Below, in pieces: positions 45,584 through 54,490 of a stretch of 64,000 nucleotides of DNA. The stretch is from Carnobacterium alterfunditum DSM 5972 (lineage in GTDB: Bacteria; Bacillota; Bacilli; Lactobacillales; Carnobacteriaceae). Each line of letters starts with the position of its first letter. The stretch's first letter is position 1. The stretch is from the NCBI RefSeq assembly GCF_000744115.1, contig NZ_JQLG01000004.1:806001-870000 (forward strand). The letters run 5' to 3'. The notes under the pieces are model-generated. The model searched no databases. It was not told the DNA's origin and saw only the letters and a program-made list of their open reading frames with translations. The position numbers were made by a program, and so were the translations under genes.

Positions 45584-46585
45584 TCATTTCAACCCTTTTC
45601 TTATTTTTGGTGCTAATAAAAGATAGATAATACTGCTTAGAAGTAAAACAATTCCAGCGTACATAAAGATTTGTCCCCAAGTTCCCGTTTGAGACAAGAT
45701 AATATCATTCCCTTTATAGGCCCAATAGAAGGGATTCCAATAAAAGAATTTTTGCCATTTATCTCCTAGCATCTCAATTGCTAGTACACCTGCAATCAAA
45801 GGCAAAAATAAGAGTTTGATACTGCCAGCGGCACTCATAATATCTTTATTTGTAACCCCTTGGATAAACCCTACAATGATACTGAGTAAACTAGTTACCA
45901 ATAAAATAAGTAGTAATTGCACTAGATTTATTTCGCTAAATCCGGTAAGCATAATTAACGCAATTGATCCGAACAGTGTAAAAATAACACCTATAACACT
46001 CTTACCTAAAATAAAGGTTGATCTACTTGTTGGTGTTACATTGATTGCACTTAAGGTGTTTTCTACTTTCTCCTCAACGATATTTAGAGCAATCAACATT
46101 CCAGCAAGTATCGATATAAAGAGTATCGAAATATTCACCAGTATCTTCTTGAGAGGCGGAACCGTTCGTCCAAACTCAATGATTTCGCTAGTTGAATCTT
46201 CTACATTCATATCTAGTTCATAAAAGCTGGTCAATAATTTTGCGTATTCAACGACACCTTCCGGTTCATCTCCTTGTGTCATTAAATAGTAGCCATCATT
46301 TTCAGGAATGATACCGATAATAGCATCTCTCTTTTCAACTCTGTCCTTTATTTCAGCTGTATTTTCGAACAGTTCTATCTTAGCAAATTGCTCTAAATAT
46401 TCTACTTGGACCGTATTTCCTCCTTTTATTAAAGCCAGATCAACAGTCGTATCATTTATCCCTGGTGAAAAAACATTGATCAATACCGCGAATAAGATGG
46501 GAACCACCAGTATATAAAGAGAAATGAAATCTTTTGAATTTACTTTTAAGTCCCGCTTGAAAATGATCCATATTTTATTTAGCAT
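45584..46585 (-). CDS. ABC-2 type export permease, second subunit
   Basis: A 333-aa permease. One N-terminal helix (FISLYILVVPILFAVLINVF) is followed by a large extracellular loop and then about five C-terminal helices, the YhgE/LinrA-like ABC-2 layout. NIVEEKVENTLSAINVTPTS is the conserved cytoplasmic coupling loop. It is the last gene of the TetR-ATPase-permease-permease operon. It probably forms a heterodimer with the 370-aa permease. The substrate may be a drug, lipid or peptide. Confidence 0.85.
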   Translation of the reverse strand: MLNKIWIIFKRDLKVNSKDFISLYILVVPILFAVLINVFSPGINDTTVDLALIKGGNTVQVEYLEQFAKIELFENTAEIKDRVEKRDAIIGIIPENDGYYLMTQGDEPEGVVEYAKLLTSFYELDMNVEDSTSEIIEFGRTVPPLKKILVNISILFISILAGMLIALNIVEEKVENTLSAINVTPTSRSTFILGKSVIGVIFTLFGSIALIMLTGFSEINLVQLLLILLVTSLLSIIVGFIQGVTNKDIMSAAGSIKLLFLPLIAGVLAIEMLGDKWQKFFYWNPFYWAYKGNDIILSQTGTWGQIFMYAGIVLLLSSIIYLLLAPKIRKGLK

Positions 46586-46597
46586 ACTTGATCCTCC

Positions 46598-47710
46598 TTA
46601 CCTTAAAAGTGTTTTTTTGTATCTGCTATTTGAAAGCATGAATAAAATAGATCCAGCAATTAAAAAGCCCCCTGATATGGTTAAAACATATGCCCAATCA
46701 TTATTCCCAAGGAGGACTGACTTGAATCCTTCTAGCATTTGATAAGATGGGATCAATTTTATAAAACTTGGACTCCAACTTGGGATAAGATACGCGATAT
46801 TCGGGATAATCATGAGCATCATAAAGACATAAATAGCTCCAAATGCTTCCATAATATTCCTATAGAAACTAGCTATCAACAATCCAAGTGAGGATGAAAA
46901 GAAAGCTGTACTAATTAATAGGGCTAATAATAATAAATAGTCTGGTTTAAACCTCATGATCGGAAGAAGAACAATAAAGCTTGATACGATACTAGTCACC
47001 ATGATCACGCCTATTTTGCTCAATAAATAGTGCCAGACAGGAGATGGTGTCAGCGCGTAAGCTTTTATGACCCCTTCTTGTTTATCCAAAAAGATATAAG
47101 CCGCTATAATAAACAACCCCATAAGAGCTCCGTTAAATACTAAGACTGACGGCATCATATTTTCTTTATCTGACAGAGACAATGCAGATGTCGTAGAAAG
47201 GGGTCTGACATCCTGGCTGTCCATAGTTGTTTCTAGCGTTTCACTTGATTCGACATGGAGTATTTTCAACAAATTTTTAAATTTATCTGATTCATAGCCT
47301 TGCAAGTAGTATTGATACGTTAACTTTTGTTCGCTATCCATTGTAATCACCGCAGCCACTTTTCTTTCTTTATCTGCCAGATACTCAGCGTCTTCTCGGC
47401 TGTTCAATAGATAAATTTCTTTGTCTTCTGTGGTGTATAAAGAAGCCTGCTTTTCTTTTTTATCAACCTCTATTTTTACAGCTTCAGACTTGCCATCTAA
47501 ATCTTCAGCGGCTATTGCTTTTAAATAGACCTCACTTGCTTGATTTGGCATATCTAAGTAGAGGTATTCTGATGCTTTATTATTAAAATTATCCGGAACT
47601 GCAAATAGGAAGATTACTACTATTAAAACAGCCATAAATAATTCAATGTAAAAGTAAAAACCTCTAGAGGCTATTTTCAACTCCTTTATAAAGCTTGAAA
47701 AGAGTTTCAT
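46598..47710 (-). CDS. ABC-2 type export permease, first subunit
   Basis: A 370-aa permease of the same layout. It has an N-terminal helix (FYIELFMAVLIVVIFLFAV), a loop of about 160 residues, and five C-terminal helices. DKQEGVIKAYALTPSPVWHYL is the coupling loop. Its start lies one base after the ATPase stop, so the pair is translationally coupled. Having two different full-length permeases points to a heterodimeric exporter. Confidence 0.85.
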   Translation of the reverse strand: MKLFSSFIKELKIASRGFYFYIELFMAVLIVVIFLFAVPDNFNNKASEYLYLDMPNQASEVYLKAIAAEDLDGKSEAVKIEVDKKEKQASLYTTEDKEIYLLNSREDAEYLADKERKVAAVITMDSEQKLTYQYYLQGYESDKFKNLLKILHVESSETLETTMDSQDVRPLSTTSALSLSDKENMMPSVLVFNGALMGLFIIAAYIFLDKQEGVIKAYALTPSPVWHYLLSKIGVIMVTSIVSSFIVLLPIMRFKPDYLLLLALLISTAFFSSSLGLLIASFYRNIMEAFGAIYVFMMLMIIPNIAYLIPSWSPSFIKLIPSYQMLEGFKSVLLGNNDWAYVLTISGGFLIAGSILFMLSNSRYKKTLLR

Positions 47711-47711
47711 C

Positions 47712-48566
47712 TTAAATAAGCCCCCTTCCAGTGACCTTGATAAAGATTTCTTCTAGTGTTGCTTCCTTTGTATGCATCGTTTGTATTTCATGGTTTTCAA
47801 TAATTTTCTGAAGCAACTTTTTGTCTTCTGTAAGCACGGTAGACAACGTTTCTTTGATTACCTTTCCTTTTTCTAAATACTCTATATCTACTAACTTAGC
47901 GCCATATTGCAATTTAAGGTTTTTTGGAGAATCGATCAACTTGATTTCTCCGTCAACAATAAACGCTACTCGGTCGCAAAGTTCATCGGCAATAAACATA
48001 TTATGGGTCGTTAAAAATATCGTAACGCCTTCTTCATTTTTTTGCTTGATGATATCTTTAATATCTGCAGCAATTGCTGGATCAAGACCCGTAGTAGGTT
48101 CATCTAAAAACCAAAGATCAGGATTATTTATCATAGAGCGTGCAAATGTAAGTCTGTGTTTCATTCCCTTTGAAAATTCTCCCGCCTTAACATTTTCTTT
48201 TCCTTCTAACCCCACAAGCTTCAAAAGCGTCATTGGATCGATTGTGGGAACATCGAATAACTTCCCATAAAATGCCAGATTTTCTTTAGCGGTTAATTTG
48301 CTATAGACATTTGACTGTTCAAAACTCATACCTATTTTGTTAAAGCAATCTTTTGAAGGATCCTTTATATCGTAACCCGCAACAGACACCTCGCCCTTTT
48401 GCAACTCTAAAAGACCCGTCAGGATATTTTGCGTCGTTGATTTACCTGCACCTGAGGGCCCTAAAAAGCCAAACACCTCACCTTTTGCAACTTCAAAACT
48501 AACATCTTTCACTTGATACTTGCCGTCATTATTGTATGAATGATATAAATTTTTAACACTGATCAT
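47712..48566 (-). CDS. ABC exporter ATP-binding protein
   Basis: A 284-aa ATPase with Walker A GPSGAGKSTTQ, signature FSKGMKHRLTFARSM, Walker B LWFLDEPTTGLDP and switch LTTHNMF. The last 70 residues carry the DrrA/CcmA-type extension. The ATG of MISVKNLYHSY (48564..48566) follows GAGAGGA; an earlier in-frame start has poor spacing. It lies 25 bp after the TetR gene, and both permeases follow. Confidence 0.9.
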   Translation of the reverse strand: MISVKNLYHSYNNDGKYQVKDVSFEVAKGEVFGFLGPSGAGKSTTQNILTGLLELQKGEVSVAGYDIKDPSKDCFNKIGMSFEQSNVYSKLTAKENLAFYGKLFDVPTIDPMTLLKLVGLEGKENVKAGEFSKGMKHRLTFARSMINNPDLWFLDEPTTGLDPAIAADIKDIIKQKNEEGVTIFLTTHNMFIADELCDRVAFIVDGEIKLIDSPKNLKLQYGAKLVDIEYLEKGKVIKETLSTVLTEDKKLLQKIIENHEIQTMHTKEATLEEIFIKVTGRGLI

Positions 48567-48591
48567 AGAAAACAGTCCTCTCATTAAAAGA

Positions 48592-49212
48592 TTAGTTTGA
48601 TTTGTAGAAGCTCGACTTAAGGATAGTTATATAACTTAAAAATTCTTTTTCAATGAACCGATAATCAAATTCCCTCTGGCCTTTTTGTATTTCTAGTCTA
48701 ACTTCATCGCTATATTTTTCTAAGGTCCATCTGATGATATCGATTGCTTTTTTCACATCTACATCTTCTTTAAAAAGAGCATAATCAACATTTTTGGTAT
48801 AGATTTCACTATAAAGTTCTAACGGAAAATCAGGGTTTATACGCATGATTTCATCAGCTGTTTTCTCTTTAAATACGATCAGGGAAAAGTCGGTTAGATA
48901 GGGATATTTTTGAAATACTTTAAGTTTGATCAATGCTATTTCTTTTAATCGTAAGATGATATCTTTTTGCTCCCAATCTAATCCCTCAATGATACTTTCC
49001 ATAATGACTTTGATCACAAAATATTCTAAGTAGTTATATAATTTTTCTTTATTGCCAAAATAATGAAACAATAGCCCCTTAGATATAGCTGCATCTTCGA
49101 CGATCGTATTCGTTGAAGCTTTTTGGAATGTATTTACACTAAATTCTTTCATCGCACTGTTAATGATTCGTTCCTTTTTTTCAGGGTCTACATTTATTAA
49201 TAATTCTTCCAT
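48592..49212 (-). CDS. TetR-family repressor
   Basis: A 206-aa regulator. KKERIINSAMKEFSVNTFQKASTNTIVEDAAISKGLLFHYFGNKEKLYNYLEYFV is the TetR DNA-binding domain pattern in pieces; the recognition helix is SKGLLFHYFGNK. The C-terminal ligand domain is not diagnostic. It is the first gene of the ABC operon and has two operator dyads over its own promoter, so it very likely represses itself and the exporter until a substrate binds. Confidence 0.88.
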   Translation of the reverse strand: MEELLINVDPEKKERIINSAMKEFSVNTFQKASTNTIVEDAAISKGLLFHYFGNKEKLYNYLEYFVIKVIMESIIEGLDWEQKDIILRLKEIALIKLKVFQKYPYLTDFSLIVFKEKTADEIMRINPDFPLELYSEIYTKNVDYALFKEDVDVKKAIDIIRWTLEKYSDEVRLEIQKGQREFDYRFIEKEFLSYITILKSSFYKSN

Positions 49213-49241
49213 TTCTTTATCCCTTCTTTGATAATCATTTT

Positions 49242-49294
49242 TTGACTACTTCGGTCAATTCGATTATAACTTATTTTGACTAAATTGGTCAAAA
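49242..49294 (-). promoter_or_regulatory. TetR operon promoter with two operators
   Basis: On minus, -35 TTGACC (49287..49292) and -10 TATAAT (49263..49268) have an 18-bp spacer. One dyad, TTGAC-N7-GTCAA, overlaps the -35 (49276..49292) and a second of the same form lies just after the -10 (49242..49258). Confidence 0.85.
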
Positions 49295-49506
49295 TATTTC
49301 ACTAACTAGAGCACATAAAGTTAAAAAATTTGTAGTTTAAAGGCAACTACCCACCTCTTTTTTTATGAACTGGATCTGCATCATATTCTTCAATCAAGAT
49401 AAGTTTTTTTGTGGCCTCAGGACTTCTTCAACTAAAAAGTAAGCGTTTCATGTTACACTGTGACTAGATTTTGATTATAAATATACTTTGAGAAAGGAAG
49501 ACAGCA

Positions 49507-50988
49507 ATGACAATGAAAGATGTACAATTAAATTCACACTATCAACTTTTGATTAATGGAGAATGGACTTCTGGTACCGGAGATAAAAAAATAACTGCCT
49601 ATAATCCAGCTAATGGAGAAAAATTGGCAGATATTGTAAATGCTACTAATGAAGATGTTGATGCTGCAGTTGCAGCAGCTCAGGAAGCATTTAAAACCTG
49701 GTCTCACACTTCTGTTAAAGAACGTTCTGCATTACTCCTTGAGATTGCCGATCGGATCGAAGCAGAAGCTGATCGCTTTGCTATGATCGAAACACTAGAC
49801 AACGGGAAACCAATCCGGGAAACGGCTGGGGCAGACATTCCTTTAGCCATTGATCATTTCCGTTATTTTGCTGGCGTTATCCGTAGTGAAGAAGACACTG
49901 TCAAAATGATCAACGATAATACGATGTCAATCATTATACGCGAGCCACTTGGGGTCATCGGACAAATTGTTCCATGGAACTTCCCATTCCTAATGGCGGC
50001 TTGGAAGCTTGCTCCAGTAATCGCAGCGGGTGATACATCGGTCATTAAACCTTCCTCTACTACTTCTCTAAGTGTGTTAGAACTAGGAAAAATCTTTAAA
50101 GATGTTTTACCACCAGGAGTGATAAACATCATTACTGGAAGTGGTTCTGATACAGGAGAATATTTGCAACACCATAAAGGCTTAGACAAACTGGCCTTTA
50201 CCGGTTCAACTGAGGTAGGACGTCAAATCGGAATTTCAGCAGCAGAAAATCTGATCCCTGCTACTTTGGAATTAGGTGGTAAATCAGCTAATATCTTCTT
50301 TGATGACATGGATATGGATCAAGCGCTTGAAGGTGTGCAGTTAGGCATTTTGTTCAATCAAGGACAAGTCTGCTCTGCCGGTTCTCGTATTTTTGTGCAA
50401 GAGTCTGTCTATGATGAATTCATGGAACGCTTGAAAGAGGAGTTTGCTAAAGTTAAAGTCGGCATGCCTTGGGAAGAACATACGATGATGGGTGCTCAAG
50501 TCAACGAAAATCAAATCAAAACCATTGAAAAGTATGTCACAATTGGAAAAGAAGAAGGCGCTAAAGTGATCACCGGAGGAAGCCGTTATGATGAGGGTGA
50601 CTTGTCACAAGGAGCATTCTACAAACCTACACTACTTGAAGTAACAAATGACATGCGCGTAGCACAAGAAGAAATCTTCGGCCCAGTTGGGGCAGTTATT
50701 AAATTTAAAGACGCCGATGATGTCATCGCGATGGCTAACAATAACGAATATGGGTTAGCAGGCGGTGTTTGGACAACTAACTTGAATACTGCATTCAAAG
50801 TAGCTCGCGGCATTCGTACCGGTCGCGTATGGGTAAATACTTATGCCAGTTTTGAGGCTGGGGCACCATTTGGCGGTTACAAGAATTCAGGTATCGGTCG
50901 CGAGACGCATAAAATGATTCTCAACGCTTATACCCAAACCAAAAATATTTATCTAAATTTAAACGAAGGCCGTCAAGGAATGTACTAA
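49507..50988 (+). CDS. Aldehyde dehydrogenase
   Basis: A 493-aa NAD(P)-dependent aldehyde dehydrogenase, oxidising an aldehyde to the acid. QIVPWNFPFLMAAWKLAPVI, the nucleotide-binding FTGSTEVGRQIG, the general-base Glu in TLELGGKSANI and the catalytic Cys in FNQGQVCSAGSR are all present. Overall it looks like the acetaldehyde/broad-range class (AldB/ExaC-like). The start ATG follows GAAAGGAAG. It is a single gene with its own terminator. The natural substrate is unknown. Confidence 0.92.
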   Translation: MTMKDVQLNSHYQLLINGEWTSGTGDKKITAYNPANGEKLADIVNATNEDVDAAVAAAQEAFKTWSHTSVKERSALLLEIADRIEAEADRFAMIETLDNGKPIRETAGADIPLAIDHFRYFAGVIRSEEDTVKMINDNTMSIIIREPLGVIGQIVPWNFPFLMAAWKLAPVIAAGDTSVIKPSSTTSLSVLELGKIFKDVLPPGVINIITGSGSDTGEYLQHHKGLDKLAFTGSTEVGRQIGISAAENLIPATLELGGKSANIFFDDMDMDQALEGVQLGILFNQGQVCSAGSRIFVQESVYDEFMERLKEEFAKVKVGMPWEEHTMMGAQVNENQIKTIEKYVTIGKEEGAKVITGGSRYDEGDLSQGAFYKPTLLEVTNDMRVAQEEIFGPVGAVIKFKDADDVIAMANNNEYGLAGGVWTTNLNTAFKVARGIRTGRVWVNTYASFEAGAPFGGYKNSGIGRETHKMILNAYTQTKNIYLNLNEGRQGMY

Positions 50989-50999
50989 TAGACAACTGA

Positions 51000-51045
51000 A
51001 AAACACTTGAAGATTCCGATAGTCTGGGTCTTCAAGTGTTTTATT
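51000..51045 (+). terminator. Terminator of the aldehyde dehydrogenase gene
   Basis: A perfect AAAACACTTGAAGA/TCTTCAAGTGTTTT stem followed by ATT. Confidence 0.9.
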
Positions 51046-51138
51046 GTATTTAAACAGTAACGATTCGATTAGTTGCGGACGGTCTTTCGTAATGCTACAG
51101 TTGCAGTAACTTACACACAACGAGGGAGGAATTTTTGT

Positions 51139-52050
51139 ATGAAAGCAATCGCAATTGAAGCATTTGGTTCAGCCGAGCAATTAAAGGAGGTAGAAATGGC
51201 TAAACCTTCGATCAAGGAGCATCAAGTACTGATTGAAGTCCATGCCTTTTCTATCAATGCCATAGATTGGAAAAGACGCAGTGGGAAAATGGGCGGCAAG
51301 TTGCCTCTTGTTCTTGGCGGAGATGTCGCAGGAATTATCAGCGAAGTCGGCGCAAAGGTGACCGATTTAAAACCTGGTGATCGTGTTTTTGCAAACGCGG
51401 CTAGGACCTATGCTGAATTCACTAAAGCACGAGCTGAAGTTACAGCAAAAATCCCCGACAATCTTTCATTTGAAGAGGCTGCTTCTATTCCTTTGACCGG
51501 CCAAACCGCCTGGGAAGCTTTAGTGGAGCAAGGACAATTACAAGCTGGAGAAAAAGTTTTGATCCATGCAGGCGCAGGCGGAGTGGGATCATTAGCGATT
51601 CAGATTTCCAAACACTTCAATGCCTATGTAGCAGCAACTGCGAGTGAAAAAAACCAAGAATTTTTAACTTCTTTAGGTGTAGACCGTTTTATTGATTATA
51701 GAAATGAAGATTTTGAACACGTACTAACTGATTTTGACTTAGTCCTCGACCCAATTGGCGGAAAAACACAAGAAAAAAGTTTTTCTGTGCTCAAAAAGGG
51801 CGGCCGCTTGATTTCTTTAGTTCAAGAACCTGACCAAGAAAAAGCTGCTTCTCTGGGCATCACTGGGACTTATTTTAGTATGGCTCCTACTGGTGAACGT
51901 TTGCAAAAATTAGCCCAATTACTAGCTTATGAAGCCATTAAACCGATAGTCACTCAAACATATACCTTCACACAAGAAGACCTTCGAAAGGCACATGAGC
52001 AGATTGAGACCGGCCATACTAGAGGGAAAATCGTGATCAAAGTAAACTAA
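51139..52050 (+). CDS. Zinc-independent quinone-oxidoreductase-like MDR protein
   Basis: A 303-aa NADP-dependent medium-chain reductase. SINAIDWKRRSGKMGGKLPLVLGGDVAG replaces the zinc-ligand region of alcohol dehydrogenases, so no catalytic zinc is expected. LIHAGAGGVGSLAIQISKHF is the nucleotide-binding motif. It probably reduces quinones or enones. The start is the ATG at 51139 behind GAGGGAGGA; the longer frame adds 22 residues without a site. Its natural terminator has been split by an IS3-type element 65 bp downstream. Confidence 0.85.
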   Translation: MKAIAIEAFGSAEQLKEVEMAKPSIKEHQVLIEVHAFSINAIDWKRRSGKMGGKLPLVLGGDVAGIISEVGAKVTDLKPGDRVFANAARTYAEFTKARAEVTAKIPDNLSFEEAASIPLTGQTAWEALVEQGQLQAGEKVLIHAGAGGVGSLAIQISKHFNAYVAATASEKNQEFLTSLGVDRFIDYRNEDFEHVLTDFDLVLDPIGGKTQEKSFSVLKKGGRLISLVQEPDQEKAASLGITGTYFSMAPTGERLQKLAQLLAYEAIKPIVTQTYTFTQEDLRKAHEQIETGHTRGKIVIKVN

Positions 52051-52115
52051 CTAATTTTTATAGCCCATTTTAAAAAAAGAACCATCCTTTTTTGTCATTA
52101 TTATATGACAGAATG

Positions 52116-53598
52116 AAATGGACCCTGTGTCAAGGACATTTTAAAAAAGAGACCTCATGAAACACTCAATAAAAGCTGCTCCCTGTAATGAACAGGGGGC
52201 AGTTTTTTCAGATTCCATTGTCCACGTTCATTGTTGTAATAGTCCATATAATCAGTCACAATTGCTCGAAGTTCTTCCAAATTCCCACAATCTTTATACT
52301 CTATTTCATCTTTCAAATGTCCAAAGAACGACTCTTGTGGAGCGTTATCCCAACAGTTCCCTCTTCTGGACATGGATTGCCCTAACTGATTATCAGCCAA
52401 TTTCTTATGGAATTTAGGGCTGGTGTAATGGACTCCCTGATCTGAATGGATAAAGGCATCTTTATGTAGCGTTGTGCTATGGGCACTCATTAATAAATCA
52501 ACCGTTGTTAATGAAAGATCAAGTTTTAAACTGTCAGACACATAGTGAGCTAGAATTTCTTTCGTTGTTCCATCTTTTACAGTTGATAAATAACCTATAA
52601 ACCCGCCGGTTCCAGGTAAATAAGTGATATCTGTTAATAAAACTTTATGGGCTATTCCTTGATCAAACTGACGTTTCAACTTGTTCTCAACAGTGCTGTG
52701 TTCTTTGGTGGCTTTTGCCATTCTTTTATAGGGGTTTGCTTTACGAATAGGACAGAAGATATTAAATTTCCTCATCAGGCGCTGTACTTTTTTACGATTG
52801 ACGGTAATGCCCAGAACGTTTAGGAAGTACATTACGATACTTCGAGAACCTTTCTCGTAACCACGGTAGTTATAAGCTTCTTCAATTTGAGTTCTCCAGA
52901 CTTGATCTTCCTCATCACGTGCATTTCTACTGTCTAAACTTTTAACATAATTGTAGTAACCTGAACGAGAAACACCCAACGCTTTACAGGCATCTATGAG
53001 GGTTCCTGTATAGGAACCCTTGGTTTTCATTTCATGGATCCTTGAAAAGATTCTGCTAATCTTTTCGCTGTTTTCTGGCCTCCTTTCGCTCCATTCTGAT
53101 TTTTTTAACAAGTCATTTTCTTGTCCTAATAATAGGATTTTGGCCTGTAACTTTTCAATTTGTTGTTCAAGTGTTAATGGTGTTTTTCGAGGTCTGCCTG
53201 AACAATCTTGTCGTGTATCTTTCAATGCCAAAACACCATTATCACGGTATCTTTTTCGCCATTTACCAGCGAATGATCTTATCCTACTTTTACCAATCAT
53301 TTCCGGATCAAATCCAGCTTCAATAAATAGTTGCTTAGCCGTTTTTGAACCCAATGATTCTGAAACAAAGTAGCGTTTAAACTCATCGGAATAAGTAATA
53401 CTTTTCTCCGATACATTTTTAACGTATGGGTTTGCTTTTAAAATTTGAATTTGTTCTGGTGTAAATGTTAATTTTGACATTTATCCGCTCCTTTCTGCAC
53501 GAAGTGCAAGTATTAACCTATTCTTCTTTATATCAGTATACAAAAATAGACCCTATAGAGAGCACCTTTTTTTGGTGTCCATTCTATAGGGTCCATTT
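52116..53598 (-). mobile_element. IS3-family insertion sequence
   Basis: About 1.48 kb bounded by imperfect inverted repeats. The left end AAATGGACCCT-N7-GGACA and the reverse complement of the right end AAATGGACCCT-N7-GGACA agree at both blocks. The right subterminal part also forms a hairpin (ATAGACCCTATAGA/CTATAGGGTCCAT). One full-length transposase lies inside. No clear target duplication is seen. The element sits inside the loop of an older intrinsic terminator (arms at 52072..52087 and 53606..53619). Confidence 0.82.
52155..53480 (-). CDS. IS3-family transposase, single fused frame
   Basis: A 441-aa transposase. Residues about 20-120 form an OrfA-like helix-turn-helix with a leucine-rich coiled part (LTLEQQIEKLQAKILLL). 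The rest is an OrfB-like rve/DDE integrase core: LLTDITYLPGTGG (first Asp), AFIHSDQGVHYTSPKFH (second Asp) and APQESFFGHLKDE (Glu). In most IS3 elements OrfA and OrfB are joined by a programmed frameshift; here they are one continuous frame. No stop or frameshift breaks it, so it is probably active. The ATG follows GGAGCGG. Confidence 0.9.
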   Translation of the reverse strand: MSKLTFTPEQIQILKANPYVKNVSEKSITYSDEFKRYFVSESLGSKTAKQLFIEAGFDPEMIGKSRIRSFAGKWRKRYRDNGVLALKDTRQDCSGRPRKTPLTLEQQIEKLQAKILLLGQENDLLKKSEWSERRPENSEKISRIFSRIHEMKTKGSYTGTLIDACKALGVSRSGYYNYVKSLDSRNARDEEDQVWRTQIEEAYNYRGYEKGSRSIVMYFLNVLGITVNRKKVQRLMRKFNIFCPIRKANPYKRMAKATKEHSTVENKLKRQFDQGIAHKVLLTDITYLPGTGGFIGYLSTVKDGTTKEILAHYVSDSLKLDLSLTTVDLLMSAHSTTLHKDAFIHSDQGVHYTSPKFHKKLADNQLGQSMSRRGNCWDNAPQESFFGHLKDEIEYKDCGNLEELRAIVTDYMDYYNNERGQWNLKKLPPVHYREQLLLSVS

Positions 53599-53626
53599 TA
53601 GAAAGGGATGGTCTTTTTTAATTTCA

Positions 53627-54175
53627 TTATTTTTCTTCTTCTAATAATTCTTCTTCAGAATCATAACCTAAATCATCTAATGTTTCAGCCAACTTATCAG
53701 CCGGAATAGTTTGATCTTCAGTTGGTTCTGCCGGTGTACCATGGACATTTCCGTGCTCTGATTCTGGTTCATAGGAATAATCAGCTTCATGTTCCGTATC
53801 AGCTTTGTCCATGTAGTCTTCTTTCAAGTCTTGGGCTTTTTCTACGCCCTTTTCTTTCAGGTCGTGACCTTTTTCCATACCAGTATCTTTTGCTTCAGTG
53901 AACTTATCTTTTATGTCTGTCCGTAATTCTTTCCCAGACTTCGGTGCAAACAATAATCCAGCTAACGCACCTGCTATAGGTAAAACAATTAATTTCGCTA
54001 GTCTCATTCGTTTCATTTTTTCTGGCATTGCATTAGTGACTACCTTTGCGAGCTTCTCATCAGTCTTCTTCTTCGATTTAGCCAACTCATGTGTCCCTGG
54101 AAAATAATCTTTAGCCACATCGAACGCGTCATGTGCCTGTTCTTTACTCATATTGATTAATTTTGATGCTTTCAT
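53627..54175 (-). CDS. YtxH-like general stress protein
   Basis: A 182-aa protein with one hydrophobic helix and YtxH signature (AKLIVLPIAGALAGLLFAPK followed by SGKELRTDI). A long charged, helical tail follows (KEKGVEKAQDLKEDYMDKAD) and an acidic end rich in Glu. YtxH proteins are membrane-associated stress proteins of unclear function. The start ATG follows AAAGGAG; the longer frame has no site. Its downstream terminator arm remains but is separated from its partner by the IS3 element. Confidence 0.82.
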   Translation of the reverse strand: MKASKLINMSKEQAHDAFDVAKDYFPGTHELAKSKKKTDEKLAKVVTNAMPEKMKRMRLAKLIVLPIAGALAGLLFAPKSGKELRTDIKDKFTEAKDTGMEKGHDLKEKGVEKAQDLKEDYMDKADTEHEADYSYEPESEHGNVHGTPAEPTEDQTIPADKLAETLDDLGYDSEEELLEEEK

Positions 54176-54397
54176 CTTATTCGTGCTCCTTTCAATCTTT
54201 ATTTCCCTATCTTTCATCTACTTATCGTATAAGTATTTCTATAAACATCATATAACACAAAAGGCATTGTCCAAAACAAAAGGCATTAAAAATAGAAGAA
54301 AACGATGCATTCGATTGATTATGCAAAGTCATCTATTGATAACTTTCTGTGTTAAATTTATTTTATAGAACTGAACCTGTTTTTAAAAAAATAAATC

Positions 54398-54451
54398 AAA
54401 AAAATTTCTAGTCAGAACAGAAATGAATCTGTCTTTTTTAGAAATTTTTTT
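54398..54451 (-). terminator. Terminator of phr
   Basis: AAAAAATTTCTA/TAGAAATTTTTT outer stem with an inner ACAGA/TCTGT hairpin, 40 bp after the photolyase stop. Confidence 0.8.
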
Positions 54452-54490
54452 ATTTTCTTTTCACATGATAAAAAAAGCATTCAACGCTGC

